Positions 8,015-19,012 of a stretch of DNA of 64,000 bases are shown one piece after another. Under the pieces are notes generated by a model. The model had not been told where the DNA came from, did not search any database, and saw only the letters and a list, made by a program, of their open reading frames with translations. Within the stretch, counting starts at the first letter, position 1. The number at the start of each line of letters is the position of its first letter. This stretch comes from Pseudoalteromonas prydzensis (lineage in GTDB: Bacteria; Pseudomonadota; Gammaproteobacteria; Enterobacterales; Alteromonadaceae), in assembly GCF_001661495.1 (NCBI RefSeq), contig NZ_BDDT01000001.1, positions 558,001 through 622,000 of the forward strand, read 5' to 3'. Position numbers and translations under genes: made by a program.

Positions 8015-9889
8015 CTAATTAATATGTTCTAAAAATTCGCTGGCAGCAGCCAAGCTTCGGGTACGGCGCATCGGCGGCAAGCTTTTTAAGAATACTTGGC
8101 CATATTGACGTGTTACTAGGCGGTTATCGCAAATGACCAACACGCCCTTGTCTTTATTATCACGAATTAAACGACCAACACCTTGTTTTAACGCAATCAC
8201 GGCTTGCGGTAATTGTATATAAGCAAACGGGTCATGGCCTTGTAATTGTGCATCCTGCATTTTAGCTTGTAATAATGGATCATCCGGCGCCGCAAAAGGC
8301 AATTTGTCAATAATAACACAACTTAACGCACTACCTCGAACATCAACCCCCTCCCAAAATGAAGCCGTACCAAGGAGTACTGCATTACCATGACGGGTGA
8401 ACTTTTCAAGTATAATACGCTTAGACATTTGCCCTTGCATATAGATTGGATAATCAATTTGTGTACTTAAGCCCTCAGCCACTAAGTGCATCATCCGATA
8501 GCTAGTAAATAATACAAAACAGCGCCCTTTGGCTGCTTTTATTAAATCTAAGGTAAGTTTAACAATTGCATGCGGCATATTTGCCGCGTGTGTCTCTGGT
8601 AAGTAGCGCGGTAAACATAATAGTGCTTGCTGATAATAATCAAACGGGCTGTCTACCATCATGCTTTTAGCAGGTTTGAGACCAAGGCTTGCATTAAAAT
8701 GATCAAGGGCATTATCGACAGATAAAGTCGCAGAGGTAAATACAAACCCAGCGCCGGTGTCTTTCATCATTTGTGCAAATTTAACAGACACATTCAATGG
8801 TGTGATATGAACGGTGAGATAACGCCGAGTTGTTTCATACCAATAACTGTAGCCAGTTTGGCTAATATCAAACACTCGCTCTAATTGGCCTTTAAAGGCA
8901 AGTGTGCGCTCAAATGGGTGTTCTATTTTTTCACTTCTATCTAAGCAATGTTTAAGCACTTGATATAAAAAATCGAGATCACTAATAACACGATGTAATG
9001 CGGCGCAAATTTCTTTACTTGCCAGCATTTGCCGCCAATCTCCACGACTACCATCAAGACCAAACTGCAAGCGTAAATCAGCAACACTGGTTTCTAACTT
9101 ATTGAGCGTTTTACCTAATTGCAGCATATCGGGGATGTCGGCACGGTAAATGGCGCGCAAATCGTTAATTAGATCCACCAGCTTTTTGGTACTCACACTT
9201 TCACCAAAATAATCACTGGCAATTTCGCTCAGCTGATGTGCTTCATCAAAAATATAGGCGTCAGCGGTTGGAATAAGCTCTGCAAATCCGGTGTCTTTCA
9301 CTGCCATATCTGCAAAGAACAAATGGTGATTAACCACCACAACATCGGCATCCATGGCTTTTAATCGCGCTTTACGAATATAGCAATCTTGAAAATCAGG
9401 ACACTCTTTACCTAGGCAATTATCGGCAGTTGAGCTTACATAAGGTAAAACTTTAGCGTCTTCTTCAATCCCAATACAATCGGCAAGATCACCGGTGTGG
9501 GTTTCACTGGCAAATTTAGCCACCATAGCGAGTTGGTGCATCACGTCAGAGTCATCAGTCGGTACATGGGCAACATGCTGGTTTAGCCGGTAGATGCACA
9601 AGTAATTACTACGCCCTTTTAGTAAGGCGGTTTTTTTACTGGCGTTGAGTGCTTTTACTAACTGTGGCAGATCTCTATGATACAACTGCTCTTGCAGCGC
9701 TTTTGTACCGGTAGAAATAATGGTTTTACCTTTAGATTTTAATGCTGGAGCAAGATAAGCATAGGTTTTACCTGTACCTGTGCCCGCCTCGACCACGAGC
9801 TGGGTGCGGTTTTTCAATGCCTCACTGACCGCCACCGCCATGTCAATTTGCGGCTGACGCGGAGTATAACCGTCCAATGACAACGCCAA
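8015..9889 (-). CDS. yoaA: DinG-family ATP-dependent DNA helicase YoaA
   Basis: A superfamily 2, XPD/DinG-type 5'-3' helicase of about 624 residues. Walker A is EAGTGTGKTYAYL (residues 34-46), the DEAH box is FDEAHQLSEIA, and four cysteines in the DCIG, NCLG and KECPDFQDC stretches should hold the 4Fe-4S cluster. Late motifs include GTASFWEGVD and QGVGRLIRD. In E. coli YoaA works with the HolC subunit of DNA polymerase III in replication repair. The start is uncertain: 9889 is a TTG, and the frame stays open to 9931 without an ATG or GTG, covering a family-like IKQLFSADGPLA stretch, so translation may begin at an ATT or ATC codon upstream. Confidence 0.92.
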   Translation of the reverse strand: MALSLDGYTPRQPQIDMAVAVSEALKNRTQLVVEAGTGTGKTYAYLAPALKSKGKTIISTGTKALQEQLYHRDLPQLVKALNASKKTALLKGRSNYLCIYRLNQHVAHVPTDDSDVMHQLAMVAKFASETHTGDLADCIGIEEDAKVLPYVSSTADNCLGKECPDFQDCYIRKARLKAMDADVVVVNHHLFFADMAVKDTGFAELIPTADAYIFDEAHQLSEIASDYFGESVSTKKLVDLINDLRAIYRADIPDMLQLGKTLNKLETSVADLRLQFGLDGSRGDWRQMLASKEICAALHRVISDLDFLYQVLKHCLDRSEKIEHPFERTLAFKGQLERVFDISQTGYSYWYETTRRYLTVHITPLNVSVKFAQMMKDTGAGFVFTSATLSVDNALDHFNASLGLKPAKSMMVDSPFDYYQQALLCLPRYLPETHAANMPHAIVKLTLDLIKAAKGRCFVLFTSYRMMHLVAEGLSTQIDYPIYMQGQMSKRIILEKFTRHGNAVLLGTASFWEGVDVRGSALSCVIIDKLPFAAPDDPLLQAKMQDAQLQGHDPFAYIQLPQAVIALKQGVGRLIRDNKDKGVLVICDNRLVTRQYGQVFLKSLPPMRRTRSLAAASEFLEHIN

Positions 9890-9989
9890 TGGCCCATCTG
9901 CACTAAAAAGCTGTTTGATAATAACGATCGCTTAACTAAAAATAATAGCAAGATTTTACGCAAGCGCAGTAGCTAGAGCAAGTGAATAC

Positions 9990-10026
9990 GAAAAGCAAAT
10001 AGCAAAGGAGCTTACCTTTGCTATTT
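9990..10026 (-). terminator. Terminator of the M28 peptidase gene
   Basis: A perfect 12-bp inverted repeat pairs positions 9997-10008 with 10015-10026 (AAATAGCAAAGG and its complement) around a six-base loop. On the minus strand it follows the peptidase stop at 10038 and leads into GCTTTTC, a moderate T run. Confidence 0.7.
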
Positions 10027-10037
10027 AAGGCTTAGCA

Positions 10038-11897
10038 TTACTGCGCAGTAATAGTCAAAGTGATCCCACTTGCTGCGCTATAGCCATGTAGATCAATATA
10101 CCAAGTTCCTGCTTGAGGGTTGGTAATTGTACAGCTTTCATTATTACCATTTTTATAAGGTCGACACTGATATGTGGTCGTTGAAGACGGCGCTGCAAAA
10201 TTCAAATACAGATCAGCATCGCCATTACCACCGGCTATTGATACATCAAGTGCTGTATAACCACTGGGCAATTGCTGAGTAAAGCGCGTCCACTCACCCG
10301 TAGCCACACTGACATTACTCTCGACCCTATTGATAGGCGGTGTTCCTGATGTTGCTGTGTAACTACCGGTTAATGATACCCCTGTGATCTGACTCCAAGC
10401 TTCAACCATCACATGGTAAATGCCTGCTCGTAGATTATTAATAGCGCATGTTTCATTACTTGTGGCGGTGGTACTTTTACAATCAAAGTCTTGCAAAGTC
10501 GGCGGTGTTGCATATTTAACATAAAGATCGGCATCGCCACTGCCGCCCGTTGTGGTAAAACTTAAATTACTGCTTTGCGCTGGAACCGATAGAGTATAAA
10601 AAACTTGCTGTTTAGCTTGTGCATTAATGCCTGAAACTGTCACCCCATTTTCTAATTCATTGTTTGCTGGAGGGTCAATATCTCCAGCATTTTTCGCCAT
10701 TTCAGCAAGGTAGCTGACAGCTAATTTTGCAAACTTACTGGCGTGGTCAGCATCAAAACTACTGTCGTTTGCTGTATGGATCAGCGGGTTAATATCAGCC
10801 ATGCGCGACTCAAAAGGCATAGAAGCCGCGAACCCCTGCTGATACCACGAGGCATGATCTGAACAACCATAACCACATTGGTCAAAGCCATATGTAATCG
10901 CTGGTAAGTAAGTATCAATCAACTGTCCTAAAAACTGATTTTGGGCGGTATTTGTGTAATCTGTCATCATCACAATATCATCGCTACTACCATGGTTACC
11001 GGTCATATCAAATTGCACCATGCCCAGTACATTCTTACCTTGCGATTTATACGCAGAGGCAATGGCTTTAGAACCACGCAGCCCCACCTCTTCCGCAGCA
11101 AACCCCATTATTTTAATCGTTCGTTGTGGTTTATAGTCGTTGACCACAATGGCGCGCAGCACTTCAGATAAGACAGCAATACCAGAGGCATTATCATCAG
11201 CACCAGGTGCTCGGCCATTACTCGGGTTCGATTGGTTGATAGAGTCTAAATGACCACCAATAACGACTATTTCATCCACCTTTTCATTACCTGGAATAGT
11301 CACAATAACGGATGACTGCGCCCAACTATGGCTAAAAAAGTCAACACTAATATCAGTGCGGCTACTCGCTATCTGTTGCCAGTAGTTTTTTAACCACTGC
11401 GAAGCATCAACACCAGTTTGTACTGAATAATAGCGATTATGAAAATTACTCATTGAGTTTACAGTATTGGTTAAATCATTGGTGCTAATTGTATTAATAA
11501 GTTGCTGCACAGTTTGCCCATTATCAATGCTGTAACTAGCGACAACACTATTTGTAGAGAGCGCCTGTACTTGGGCTAGTTGTTCAGTGTATAACTGCGC
11601 TTCAGCTAATGACTCATGTGCCACAAAACCACCGCAACGATGATAATTGTCATGCATAAACTCACTTAAATTGGCGACCTCATCTTGATTGATACGCATA
11701 AAATTCACTGTTTCTAAACGAGTGTCTTGTACAGTAAGACGTTCGGCCTGAAGATGGGCTGTTTGATTCAGCATATAATGCTTAGCAGCGATAGGATCAA
11801 TCGTAACCCAAATATCCTCTAAATCTTGAGCTGTGCTGAATGGACTTACCAACAGTGACACTATGCCAAGCAATGCACTGGGTACAAAAATATTCAT
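10038..11897 (-). CDS. Secreted M28-family aminopeptidase with two PPC domains
   Basis: A 619-residue extracellular peptidase. A signal peptide covers about residues 1-23 (cleavage near FSTAQD) and a propeptide-like region follows. The two-zinc M28 core has H216 in GGHLDS, D235 in GADDNASG and the general base pair E269/E270 in FAAEEVG, then CGYGCSDHASW and a late His. Residues from about 410 to 619 are two PPC (pre-peptidase C-terminal) domains, usually removed or used for substrate or surface binding. It most resembles the Vibrio leucyl aminopeptidase group. Its PPC tail is nearly identical to that of the adjacent M4 protease gene. It likely releases N-terminal amino acids from peptides made by that endopeptidase. 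Confidence 0.93.
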   Translation of the reverse strand: MNIFVPSALLGIVSLLVSPFSTAQDLEDIWVTIDPIAAKHYMLNQTAHLQAERLTVQDTRLETVNFMRINQDEVANLSEFMHDNYHRCGGFVAHESLAEAQLYTEQLAQVQALSTNSVVASYSIDNGQTVQQLINTISTNDLTNTVNSMSNFHNRYYSVQTGVDASQWLKNYWQQIASSRTDISVDFFSHSWAQSSVIVTIPGNEKVDEIVVIGGHLDSINQSNPSNGRAPGADDNASGIAVLSEVLRAIVVNDYKPQRTIKIMGFAAEEVGLRGSKAIASAYKSQGKNVLGMVQFDMTGNHGSSDDIVMMTDYTNTAQNQFLGQLIDTYLPAITYGFDQCGYGCSDHASWYQQGFAASMPFESRMADINPLIHTANDSSFDADHASKFAKLAVSYLAEMAKNAGDIDPPANNELENGVTVSGINAQAKQQVFYTLSVPAQSSNLSFTTTGGSGDADLYVKYATPPTLQDFDCKSTTATSNETCAINNLRAGIYHVMVEAWSQITGVSLTGSYTATSGTPPINRVESNVSVATGEWTRFTQQLPSGYTALDVSIAGGNGDADLYLNFAAPSSTTTYQCRPYKNGNNESCTITNPQAGTWYIDLHGYSAASGITLTITAQ

Positions 11898-11949
11898 AAA
11901 GATTTCCTTTTTAATCTGTGTTTATTGAATTTATGTGCAAAAAAATAAA

Positions 11950-11978
11950 CAGATAAATAAGGGAGCGGATGCTCCCTT
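11950..11978 (-). terminator. Terminator of the M4 peptidase gene
   Basis: AAGGGAGC (11959-11966) pairs with GCTCCCTT (11971-11978) across a four-base loop. Read on the minus strand it lies just after the M4 stop codon and runs into a T-rich tract, so the M4 and M28 genes are probably separate transcripts. Confidence 0.75.
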
Positions 11979-11992
11979 TGGTGAGGGGTTGG

Positions 11993-14498
<2,506 letters not shown>

Positions 14499-14526
14499 TT
14501 GAAATTATAAAAGCAAAGCATATAAT
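14499..14526 (+). promoter_or_regulatory. Sigma70-type promoter of the marR-family gene
   Basis: TTGAAA at 14499-14504 is followed after 16 bases by a perfect TATAAT at 14521-14526. The predicted start of transcription is about 25 bases before the ATG at 14557. Confidence 0.7.
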
Positions 14527-14556
14527 AAGCATACGTTACTAACTTGCCAATTAACC

Positions 14557-14982
14557 ATGACTCAAGATAATTGCAGCTTTTTACTCGCCGATGTAACACG
14601 ACTTATGCGGCGTAATTTTACCCAGCAGCTAACAAGTTCACCGCTGACACTCGCCGAAGCAAAAGCACTTAAGTATGTTGCTCGCCAGCAAGGAGTTAGA
14701 CAAGTTGAGCTTGCAGACAAGTTAGAAATACAACCAATCACTTTAGCGCGACTTATTGACCAACTAGAGAAACTCCACCTTGTTGAGCGCAGAGCTGATC
14801 CCAGTGATCGACGTGCGTACTTAATTTATTTAACAAAGCATGCAGATGAACATATCGCTGCAATTGACAATGTTAGCAAACAAGTAATTACAGCAGCCAT
14901 GAGCGGATTAACTGCCAATCAGTCAGCACAATTTATTGCCTCACTACAGACTATTCGTAATACCCTATTAGCTGAGAAGTAA
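14557..14982 (+). CDS. MarR-family transcriptional regulator
   Basis: A 141-residue winged-helix regulator. The recognition region QVELADKLEIQPITLARLIDQLEKLHLVERRADPSDRRAYLIYLT (about residues 43-85) carries the typical DxR wing motif, here DPSDRRA. MarR dimers usually repress nearby genes and release DNA on binding a small ligand or on oxidation; no obviously redox-sensitive cysteine pair is visible. The likely target is itself or the Na+/H+ antiporter 185 bases downstream on the same strand, but no operator was established. Confidence 0.9.
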   Translation: MTQDNCSFLLADVTRLMRRNFTQQLTSSPLTLAEAKALKYVARQQGVRQVELADKLEIQPITLARLIDQLEKLHLVERRADPSDRRAYLIYLTKHADEHIAAIDNVSKQVITAAMSGLTANQSAQFIASLQTIRNTLLAEK

Positions 14983-15049
14983 TTTAGGAATTTTTATGTC
15001 GGCATATTTACTAACAATTACTGTAAAAATGCCATTAAAACGCACTATT

Positions 15050-15105
15050 CTCATGGTGTTAATACCTGCACTATGAGCGGTGTGCGACGGTGACATTTCA
15101 CAGTC
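15050..15105 (+). ncRNA. Candidate structured leader upstream of the Na+/H+ antiporter
   Basis: Two adjacent hairpins can form: CTCAT (15050-15054) with ATGAG (15073-15077), enclosing a GGT/ACC stem; and GAC-G-GTGA (15086-15093) with TCAC-A-GTC (15098-15105) around a four-base loop with one G-A mismatch. It sits 62 bases before the antiporter start. Ion-responsive riboswitches are known ahead of such genes, but I could not match this to a known class. Confidence 0.25.
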
Positions 15106-15167
15106 TCAGGCGTAAGATATATAAATATGAAAGCACATTATTTTCAATCCATTATTAAGGTCAATCA

Positions 15168-16442
15168 ATGAATGCTTGGTACCTCATTTGTTTTTTATCT
15201 GCATTAGCTATTTTTATTGCTTTTGCTAACCAATACATACTCAAGATGCAAACAACCATTGCCATAACGACAGGCTCTGTGGTGATCTCATTGTTATTAA
15301 TTTTAGCGGTTAAGTTACAAGGTGACTCGACCGCTTTGGAGATAACTCAAATAGTATCGAGCATTGATTTTAATCAACTATTACTCAAGGGCATGTTAGG
15401 CTTTTTACTGTTTGCTGGAGCACTTGAAATCAACCTCGCCGCGCTTAAAAAGCAGCGCTGGGAAATAACCGCCTTAGTGTTATTTTCGACCTTGGTGTCC
15501 ACATTTATAATTGGTTATTTAAGTTTTTACTTATTTGCACTAATGGGCTGGCCAGTGCCTTTTATTTATTGTTTATTATTTGGTGCACTGATAAGCCCTA
15601 CCGATCCTATCGCTGTACTTGCCATCATTAAACAAATGCGCGCACCTGAGGGAATTTCGGTTCAGGTAGAAGGTGAGTCGTTATTTAATGACGGTATTGG
15701 CTTAGTGATCTTCACCACTATTTTTGCAGTGGCATTTTACGGTACTGAAGCAACTGTAGCTGATATTGGCGAGTTGTTTTTAGTTGATGCCATTGGTGGC
15801 ATTGTATTTGGTTTAGTAATAGCCTTAATTGGTCATTTCTTAATAATTAATAGTCGTGATGTGAATATTCGTTTATTGCTGACGTTAACCATTCCAACCG
15901 CGGGATTTGCTGCAGCCAATATTTGGGAGATATCAGGCGCACTGGCAATGGTCACCAGTGGTATATTACTTGGTAATATTACCCGTAGTAAAGCAACAGA
16001 GAGAACGGGGCCTGAGGATACACGCTATGTAAAAGATTTTTGGCATGCCACAGATAGCTTTTTAAATGCGCTGTTATTCTTGATCATCGGTATGCTGATT
16101 GTCACTATGCCTATCAGCCTCGCTGAAATCGGCTTAGGTCTACTAATGGTGCCTTTAGTGTTATTTGCTCGTTTTATTAGTGTGGGTGCGCCATTTGTAT
16201 TGTTTAAGAAATTTCGAAAATACGACAAACACACAGTGAAAATCTTAACTTGGGGTGGGCTGCGTGGTGGTCTAGCGCTAGCGATGGCGGCAGCCATTCC
16301 TCGCGATGAAGTATTTATAGGGGGATCAGACTTACACAACCTGATCGTTATTGTAACTTATGTGGTAGTGATCTTTTCGATTATTGTGCAAGGGCTGACG
16401 ATTTCGCCACTTATCCATAGCAGTATTAATTCCGCTAAGTAA
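15168..16442 (+). CDS. CPA1-family Na+/H+ antiporter
   Basis: A 424-residue inner-membrane protein with about 12 hydrophobic segments. The monovalent cation:proton antiporter-1 signatures are clear: ISPTDPIAVLAI near residue 142, VEGESLFNDGIGLVIFT near residue 165 with the ND pair typical of electroneutral exchangers, and WGGLRGGLALAMA near residue 365. It should expel Na+ (or K+) in exchange for protons for pH and salt homeostasis, as expected of a marine bacterium. The MarR-family gene upstream and a possible structured leader may control it. It ends at a terminator shared with the convergent GGDEF gene. Confidence 0.93.
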   Translation: MNAWYLICFLSALAIFIAFANQYILKMQTTIAITTGSVVISLLLILAVKLQGDSTALEITQIVSSIDFNQLLLKGMLGFLLFAGALEINLAALKKQRWEITALVLFSTLVSTFIIGYLSFYLFALMGWPVPFIYCLLFGALISPTDPIAVLAIIKQMRAPEGISVQVEGESLFNDGIGLVIFTTIFAVAFYGTEATVADIGELFLVDAIGGIVFGLVIALIGHFLIINSRDVNIRLLLTLTIPTAGFAAANIWEISGALAMVTSGILLGNITRSKATERTGPEDTRYVKDFWHATDSFLNALLFLIIGMLIVTMPISLAEIGLGLLMVPLVLFARFISVGAPFVLFKKFRKYDKHTVKILTWGGLRGGLALAMAAAIPRDEVFIGGSDLHNLIVIVTYVVVIFSIIVQGLTISPLIHSSINSAK

Positions 16443-16452
16443 ATTTTGTTCA

Positions 16453-16482
16453 GGCTAAAAAGGCTAACGTGCCTTTTTAGCC
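16453..16482. terminator. Bidirectional terminator between antiporter and GGDEF genes
   Basis: A perfect 12-bp inverted repeat, GGCTAAAAAGGC (16453-16464) with GCCTTTTTAGCC (16471-16482), has a six-base loop. It overlaps the last codons and stop of the GGDEF gene, so those codons (ending KKAR) double as terminator stem. Confidence 0.8.
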
Positions 16483-17429
16483 GCTTTATTTTTGTACATA
16501 TCTGCATCTGCTATTTGTAGCAACTCTTCAAGCTCTGAAGGCTGTTTTGGGTCAAATTCAGCGACTCCAAACGAAAAGCTAAACGTTGCAATGTCCGCTA
16601 ATGATTCATTTAATTTACAGGCACTGTCTTCTATACGCGAGATCAGCAGTTGGCATTCGCTCAGCGTCACTTGGGCCAACAAAAGCACAAACTCATCACC
16701 ACCAAAACGACCAAACAGATCAGATTTACGGCACGATGAACTTATTATGCTTGCAAATAAATTCAGCACTCTATCACCTTCAGCATGACCATACTTATCG
16801 TTGATTGGCTTAAATGAATCAAGATCAATAAAAATCACAATCGCTCTTAACTGTTGTCGAATACACAAGTCTAAATAGCGCTCTGCCATTAAAATAAATC
16901 CCCGTCTATTGGGGATATTTGTTAACTCGTCGCGGGTGGCTAACTGCATAATTGAAATCTCACGCTGCGTTATCAACGCGAGATCTTTTAATGCCTGAGT
17001 ATCATCAAAGGAGAATTCACGTGGCTTTATATCAATAATGCACAGCGTACCAATACACAGCCCATTCGATAATTTAATTGGGTATCCTGCATAAAATCGT
17101 ATGTTTGGTGCATTTAAAACCAATGGGTTGTCTGCAAAACGAGGATCATTGCATGCATCACCAATAACTAGCGGATCATCATCTAATATAGCGTGACCAC
17201 AAAAAGAAATATCGCGAGGAGTCTCTTTAACATCCAGCCCAATGCATGATTTAAACCACTGTCTATCCTCATCAATTAGGCTGATCAACGCGATTGGTAC
17301 ATCAAATAAATATTTAGCTAGACGTGTGACTCGATCTAGTGACTCTTCACTTTGCGTGTCTAATATATTGAGCGCTCTTAATGCGGCAAGCCTCACGTCT
17401 TCATTGTCAGGGAATAACGGCTTATCCAT
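16464..17429 (-). CDS. GAF-GGDEF diguanylate cyclase
   Basis: A 321-residue cytoplasmic cyclase that should make cyclic di-GMP from two GTP. A GAF sensor spans about residues 20-150 (FDVPIALISLIDEDRQWFKS, DISFCGHAI). The GGDEF domain from about 160 contains the intact active site GRFGGDEFVLL, and the product-inhibition RxxD site (RKSD) lies exactly five residues before GGDEF. The start at 17429 is preferred over a TTG at 17441 because a GAGG Shine-Dalgarno lies between them. No membrane segment is seen, so the GAF ligand must be intracellular. The 77-residue gene upstream is probably co-transcribed. Confidence 0.92.
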   Translation of the reverse strand: MDKPLFPDNEDVRLAALRALNILDTQSEESLDRVTRLAKYLFDVPIALISLIDEDRQWFKSCIGLDVKETPRDISFCGHAILDDDPLVIGDACNDPRFADNPLVLNAPNIRFYAGYPIKLSNGLCIGTLCIIDIKPREFSFDDTQALKDLALITQREISIMQLATRDELTNIPNRRGFILMAERYLDLCIRQQLRAIVIFIDLDSFKPINDKYGHAEGDRVLNLFASIISSSCRKSDLFGRFGGDEFVLLLAQVTLSECQLLISRIEDSACKLNESLADIATFSFSFGVAEFDPKQPSELEELLQIADADMYKNKAAKKAR

Positions 17430-17515
17430 TAAGTACCTCAACGTACATATTTATTAGTTTTTTGTGTATATCTAATATAGCAGATTTAATAAATACTATT
17501 AATGTATTGAGTTTT

Positions 17516-17749
17516 TTAGGCCCATGTATCAAGGTGCTTTTCGCCATCTTCATCTTCTGATATGGCTGGTTTATCAGGTTGAGTTGCGGTATCGGGCAAC
17601 AATCCTTTCTGAAGAAACTCACGTTTTCTGCGCTTTTCGCGTTCAATTCGCGACGTGTTCGAATCTTTTAGGCCCGCGATGTAAAACGCGCCTTTAGACT
17701 CGAGCTGCAGACGTGTGATCTGCCCTAAATACGGGATCATCATATCCAT
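17516..17749 (-). CDS. Hypothetical protein, 77 residues
   Basis: Not recognised. The protein begins MDMMIPYLGQITRLQLESKG, has a strongly basic helix (IEREKRRKREFLQKG, about residues 35-49) and an acidic tail with SEDEDGEK. A perfect AGGAGGT Shine-Dalgarno lies 4-10 bases before the ATG at 17749, which strongly supports translation. It precedes the GAF-GGDEF gene by 86 bases on the same strand, so a link to c-di-GMP signalling is possible. The two genes share an almost identical initiation sequence (AGGTACTT plus ATGGATA). Confidence 0.65.
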   Translation of the reverse strand: MDMMIPYLGQITRLQLESKGAFYIAGLKDSNTSRIEREKRRKREFLQKGLLPDTATQPDKPAISEDEDGEKHLDTWA

Positions 17750-17931
17750 AAGTACCTCCTATTAATACTCTTAGTATCGGCGGTTATAGCTTATTCTTTA
17801 ATTTATGCAAAAAAAACTTGCCAGTACTCATTAAAATATGTTTTTCTATATGTGAAATTTACTTAAACAGATTACACACTTTTGTTTACATACAACAATG
17901 ACTAAACGAAAGTTACTTAGGAAATAGTATT

Positions 17932-17982
17932 ATGCGTTTAAACCTGACAACAGTACATCATCACCACCATTCACCGGAATAA
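17932..17982 (+). CDS. hisL: his operon leader peptide
   Basis: A 16-residue ORF, MRLNLTTVHHHHHSPE, with five consecutive histidine codons. It starts at ATG 17932 behind an AGGA Shine-Dalgarno and ends at TAA 17982. The ribosome stalls on the His codons when charged tRNA-His is scarce, choosing which RNA hairpins form downstream. This is the standard his attenuation design; E. coli hisL has seven His codons. The peptide itself has no other expected role. Confidence 0.95.
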   Translation: MRLNLTTVHHHHHSPE

Positions 17983-18081
17983 CCTGTCAGGTCTTTCGCT
18001 GAGAGGTTATTCCTAAAAGGAACCTCTGGCGAATCAAAATATAAAGATTCATTTTCGCCCTGAGGTTCCCTCGGGGTTTTT
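17943..18081 (+). promoter_or_regulatory. his operon attenuator
   Basis: A complete set of competing hairpins is visible. A (CCTGACA, 17943-17949) pairs with B (TGTCAGG, 17985-17991). B also pairs, through GGAATAACC at 17976-17984, with C (GGTTATTCC, 18005-18013). C, as AGAGGT at 18002-18007, pairs with D (ACCTCT, 18022-18027). D, as GGAACCTC at 18019-18026, pairs with E (GAGGTTCC, 18062-18069), which removes the terminator stem. Stalling at His codons blocks A, favours B:C and D:E and so transcription of hisG; free translation gives A:B, C:D and the terminator. Confidence 0.93.
18058..18081 (+). terminator. his attenuator terminator
   Basis: CCCTGAGG (18058-18065) pairs with CCTCGGGG (18069-18076), one T-G wobble, three-base loop, followed by TTTTT. 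It lies 28 bases before hisG. Confidence 0.9.
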
Positions 18082-18108
18082 AGTTTTTAAATTAAAGGAA
18101 AATGAATA

Positions 18109-19008
18109 ATGAGTAACAGCAACCGTCTACGTATCGCCATCCAAAAAGGTGGCCGCCTTTCTAAAGATTGCCAAGACTTACTTAAACAATTAGGTGTTAA
18201 ACTTAATTTACGTGAGCAACGTTTAATCGCCCACTCAACTAATATGCCAATTGATGTATTACGTGTGCGCGATGACGATATTCCGGGCCTTGTAATGGAC
18301 GGCGTGTGTGATTTAGGCATAGTAGGTGAAAACGTACTTGTTGAAGTACAAGCTGAGCGTCAGCGTCAAGGCGTACCAAGTGAAGTCACTAAATTATCTA
18401 AACTTGATTTTGGTTACTGCCGCTTAGCCCTTGCATGGCCACAAGAACTCGGTAAGCAAGATAAGAGTTGGTTTGAAGGCAAACGTATTGCCACCACCTA
18501 CCCTGAAATATTAACTCAATATTTAAAACGTGAAGGCATTAACGCCAGTACTGTTATGCTTACTGGCTCTGTTGAAGTAGCTCCTCGTGCAGGCCTAGCT
18601 GATGCAATATGTGATCTAGTCTCTACCGGTGCCACACTTGAAGCGAACGGCCTAATGCAAGGCGATACTATCTTAGAATCAAACGCCTGCCTTATCCAAA
18701 ACAAAGACCTACAAGATGCGGATAAACTAGCGCTTATCAACAAACTTATGCCACGCTTACGCGGTGTGAGACAAGCCAAAGAAAGCAAATACATCATGCT
18801 TCACGCGCCAAAAGATAAACTGGATGAAATTTGCGATATTTTACCAGGCTCTGGCCAACCAACGGTATTAGCCCTAGCAGGCTCTGATGAATACGTTGCA
18901 CTGCACATGGTGAGCAGCGAAACCTTATTCTGGGAAACGATGGAGCAATTAAAAGCGCTAGGCGCAAACTCTATCTTAGTTATGCCAATTGAAAAAATGA
19001 TGGAGTAA
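18109..19008 (+). CDS. hisG: ATP phosphoribosyltransferase (long form)
   Basis: A 299-residue cytoplasmic enzyme that joins ATP and PRPP in the first and feedback-regulated step of histidine synthesis. The length marks the long form, with a C-terminal ACT-like regulatory domain (about residues 225-299) that binds histidine and needs no HisZ. Visible landmarks are [11 protein letters not shown] at the start, [12 protein letters not shown] near residue 66, and the PRPP-binding stretch around [19 protein letters not shown] near residue 165. First structural gene of the operon, 27 bases after the attenuator terminator. Confidence 0.97.
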   Translation: MSNSNRLRIAIQKGGRLSKDCQDLLKQLGVKLNLREQRLIAHSTNMPIDVLRVRDDDIPGLVMDGVCDLGIVGENVLVEVQAERQRQGVPSEVTKLSKLDFGYCRLALAWPQELGKQDKSWFEGKRIATTYPEILTQYLKREGINASTVMLTGSVEVAPRAGLADAICDLVSTGATLEANGLMQGDTILESNACLIQNKDLQDADKLALINKLMPRLRGVRQAKESKYIMLHAPKDKLDEICDILPGSGQPTVLALAGSDEYVALHMVSSETLFWETMEQLKALGANSILVMPIEKMME

Positions 19009-19012
19009 CTCA

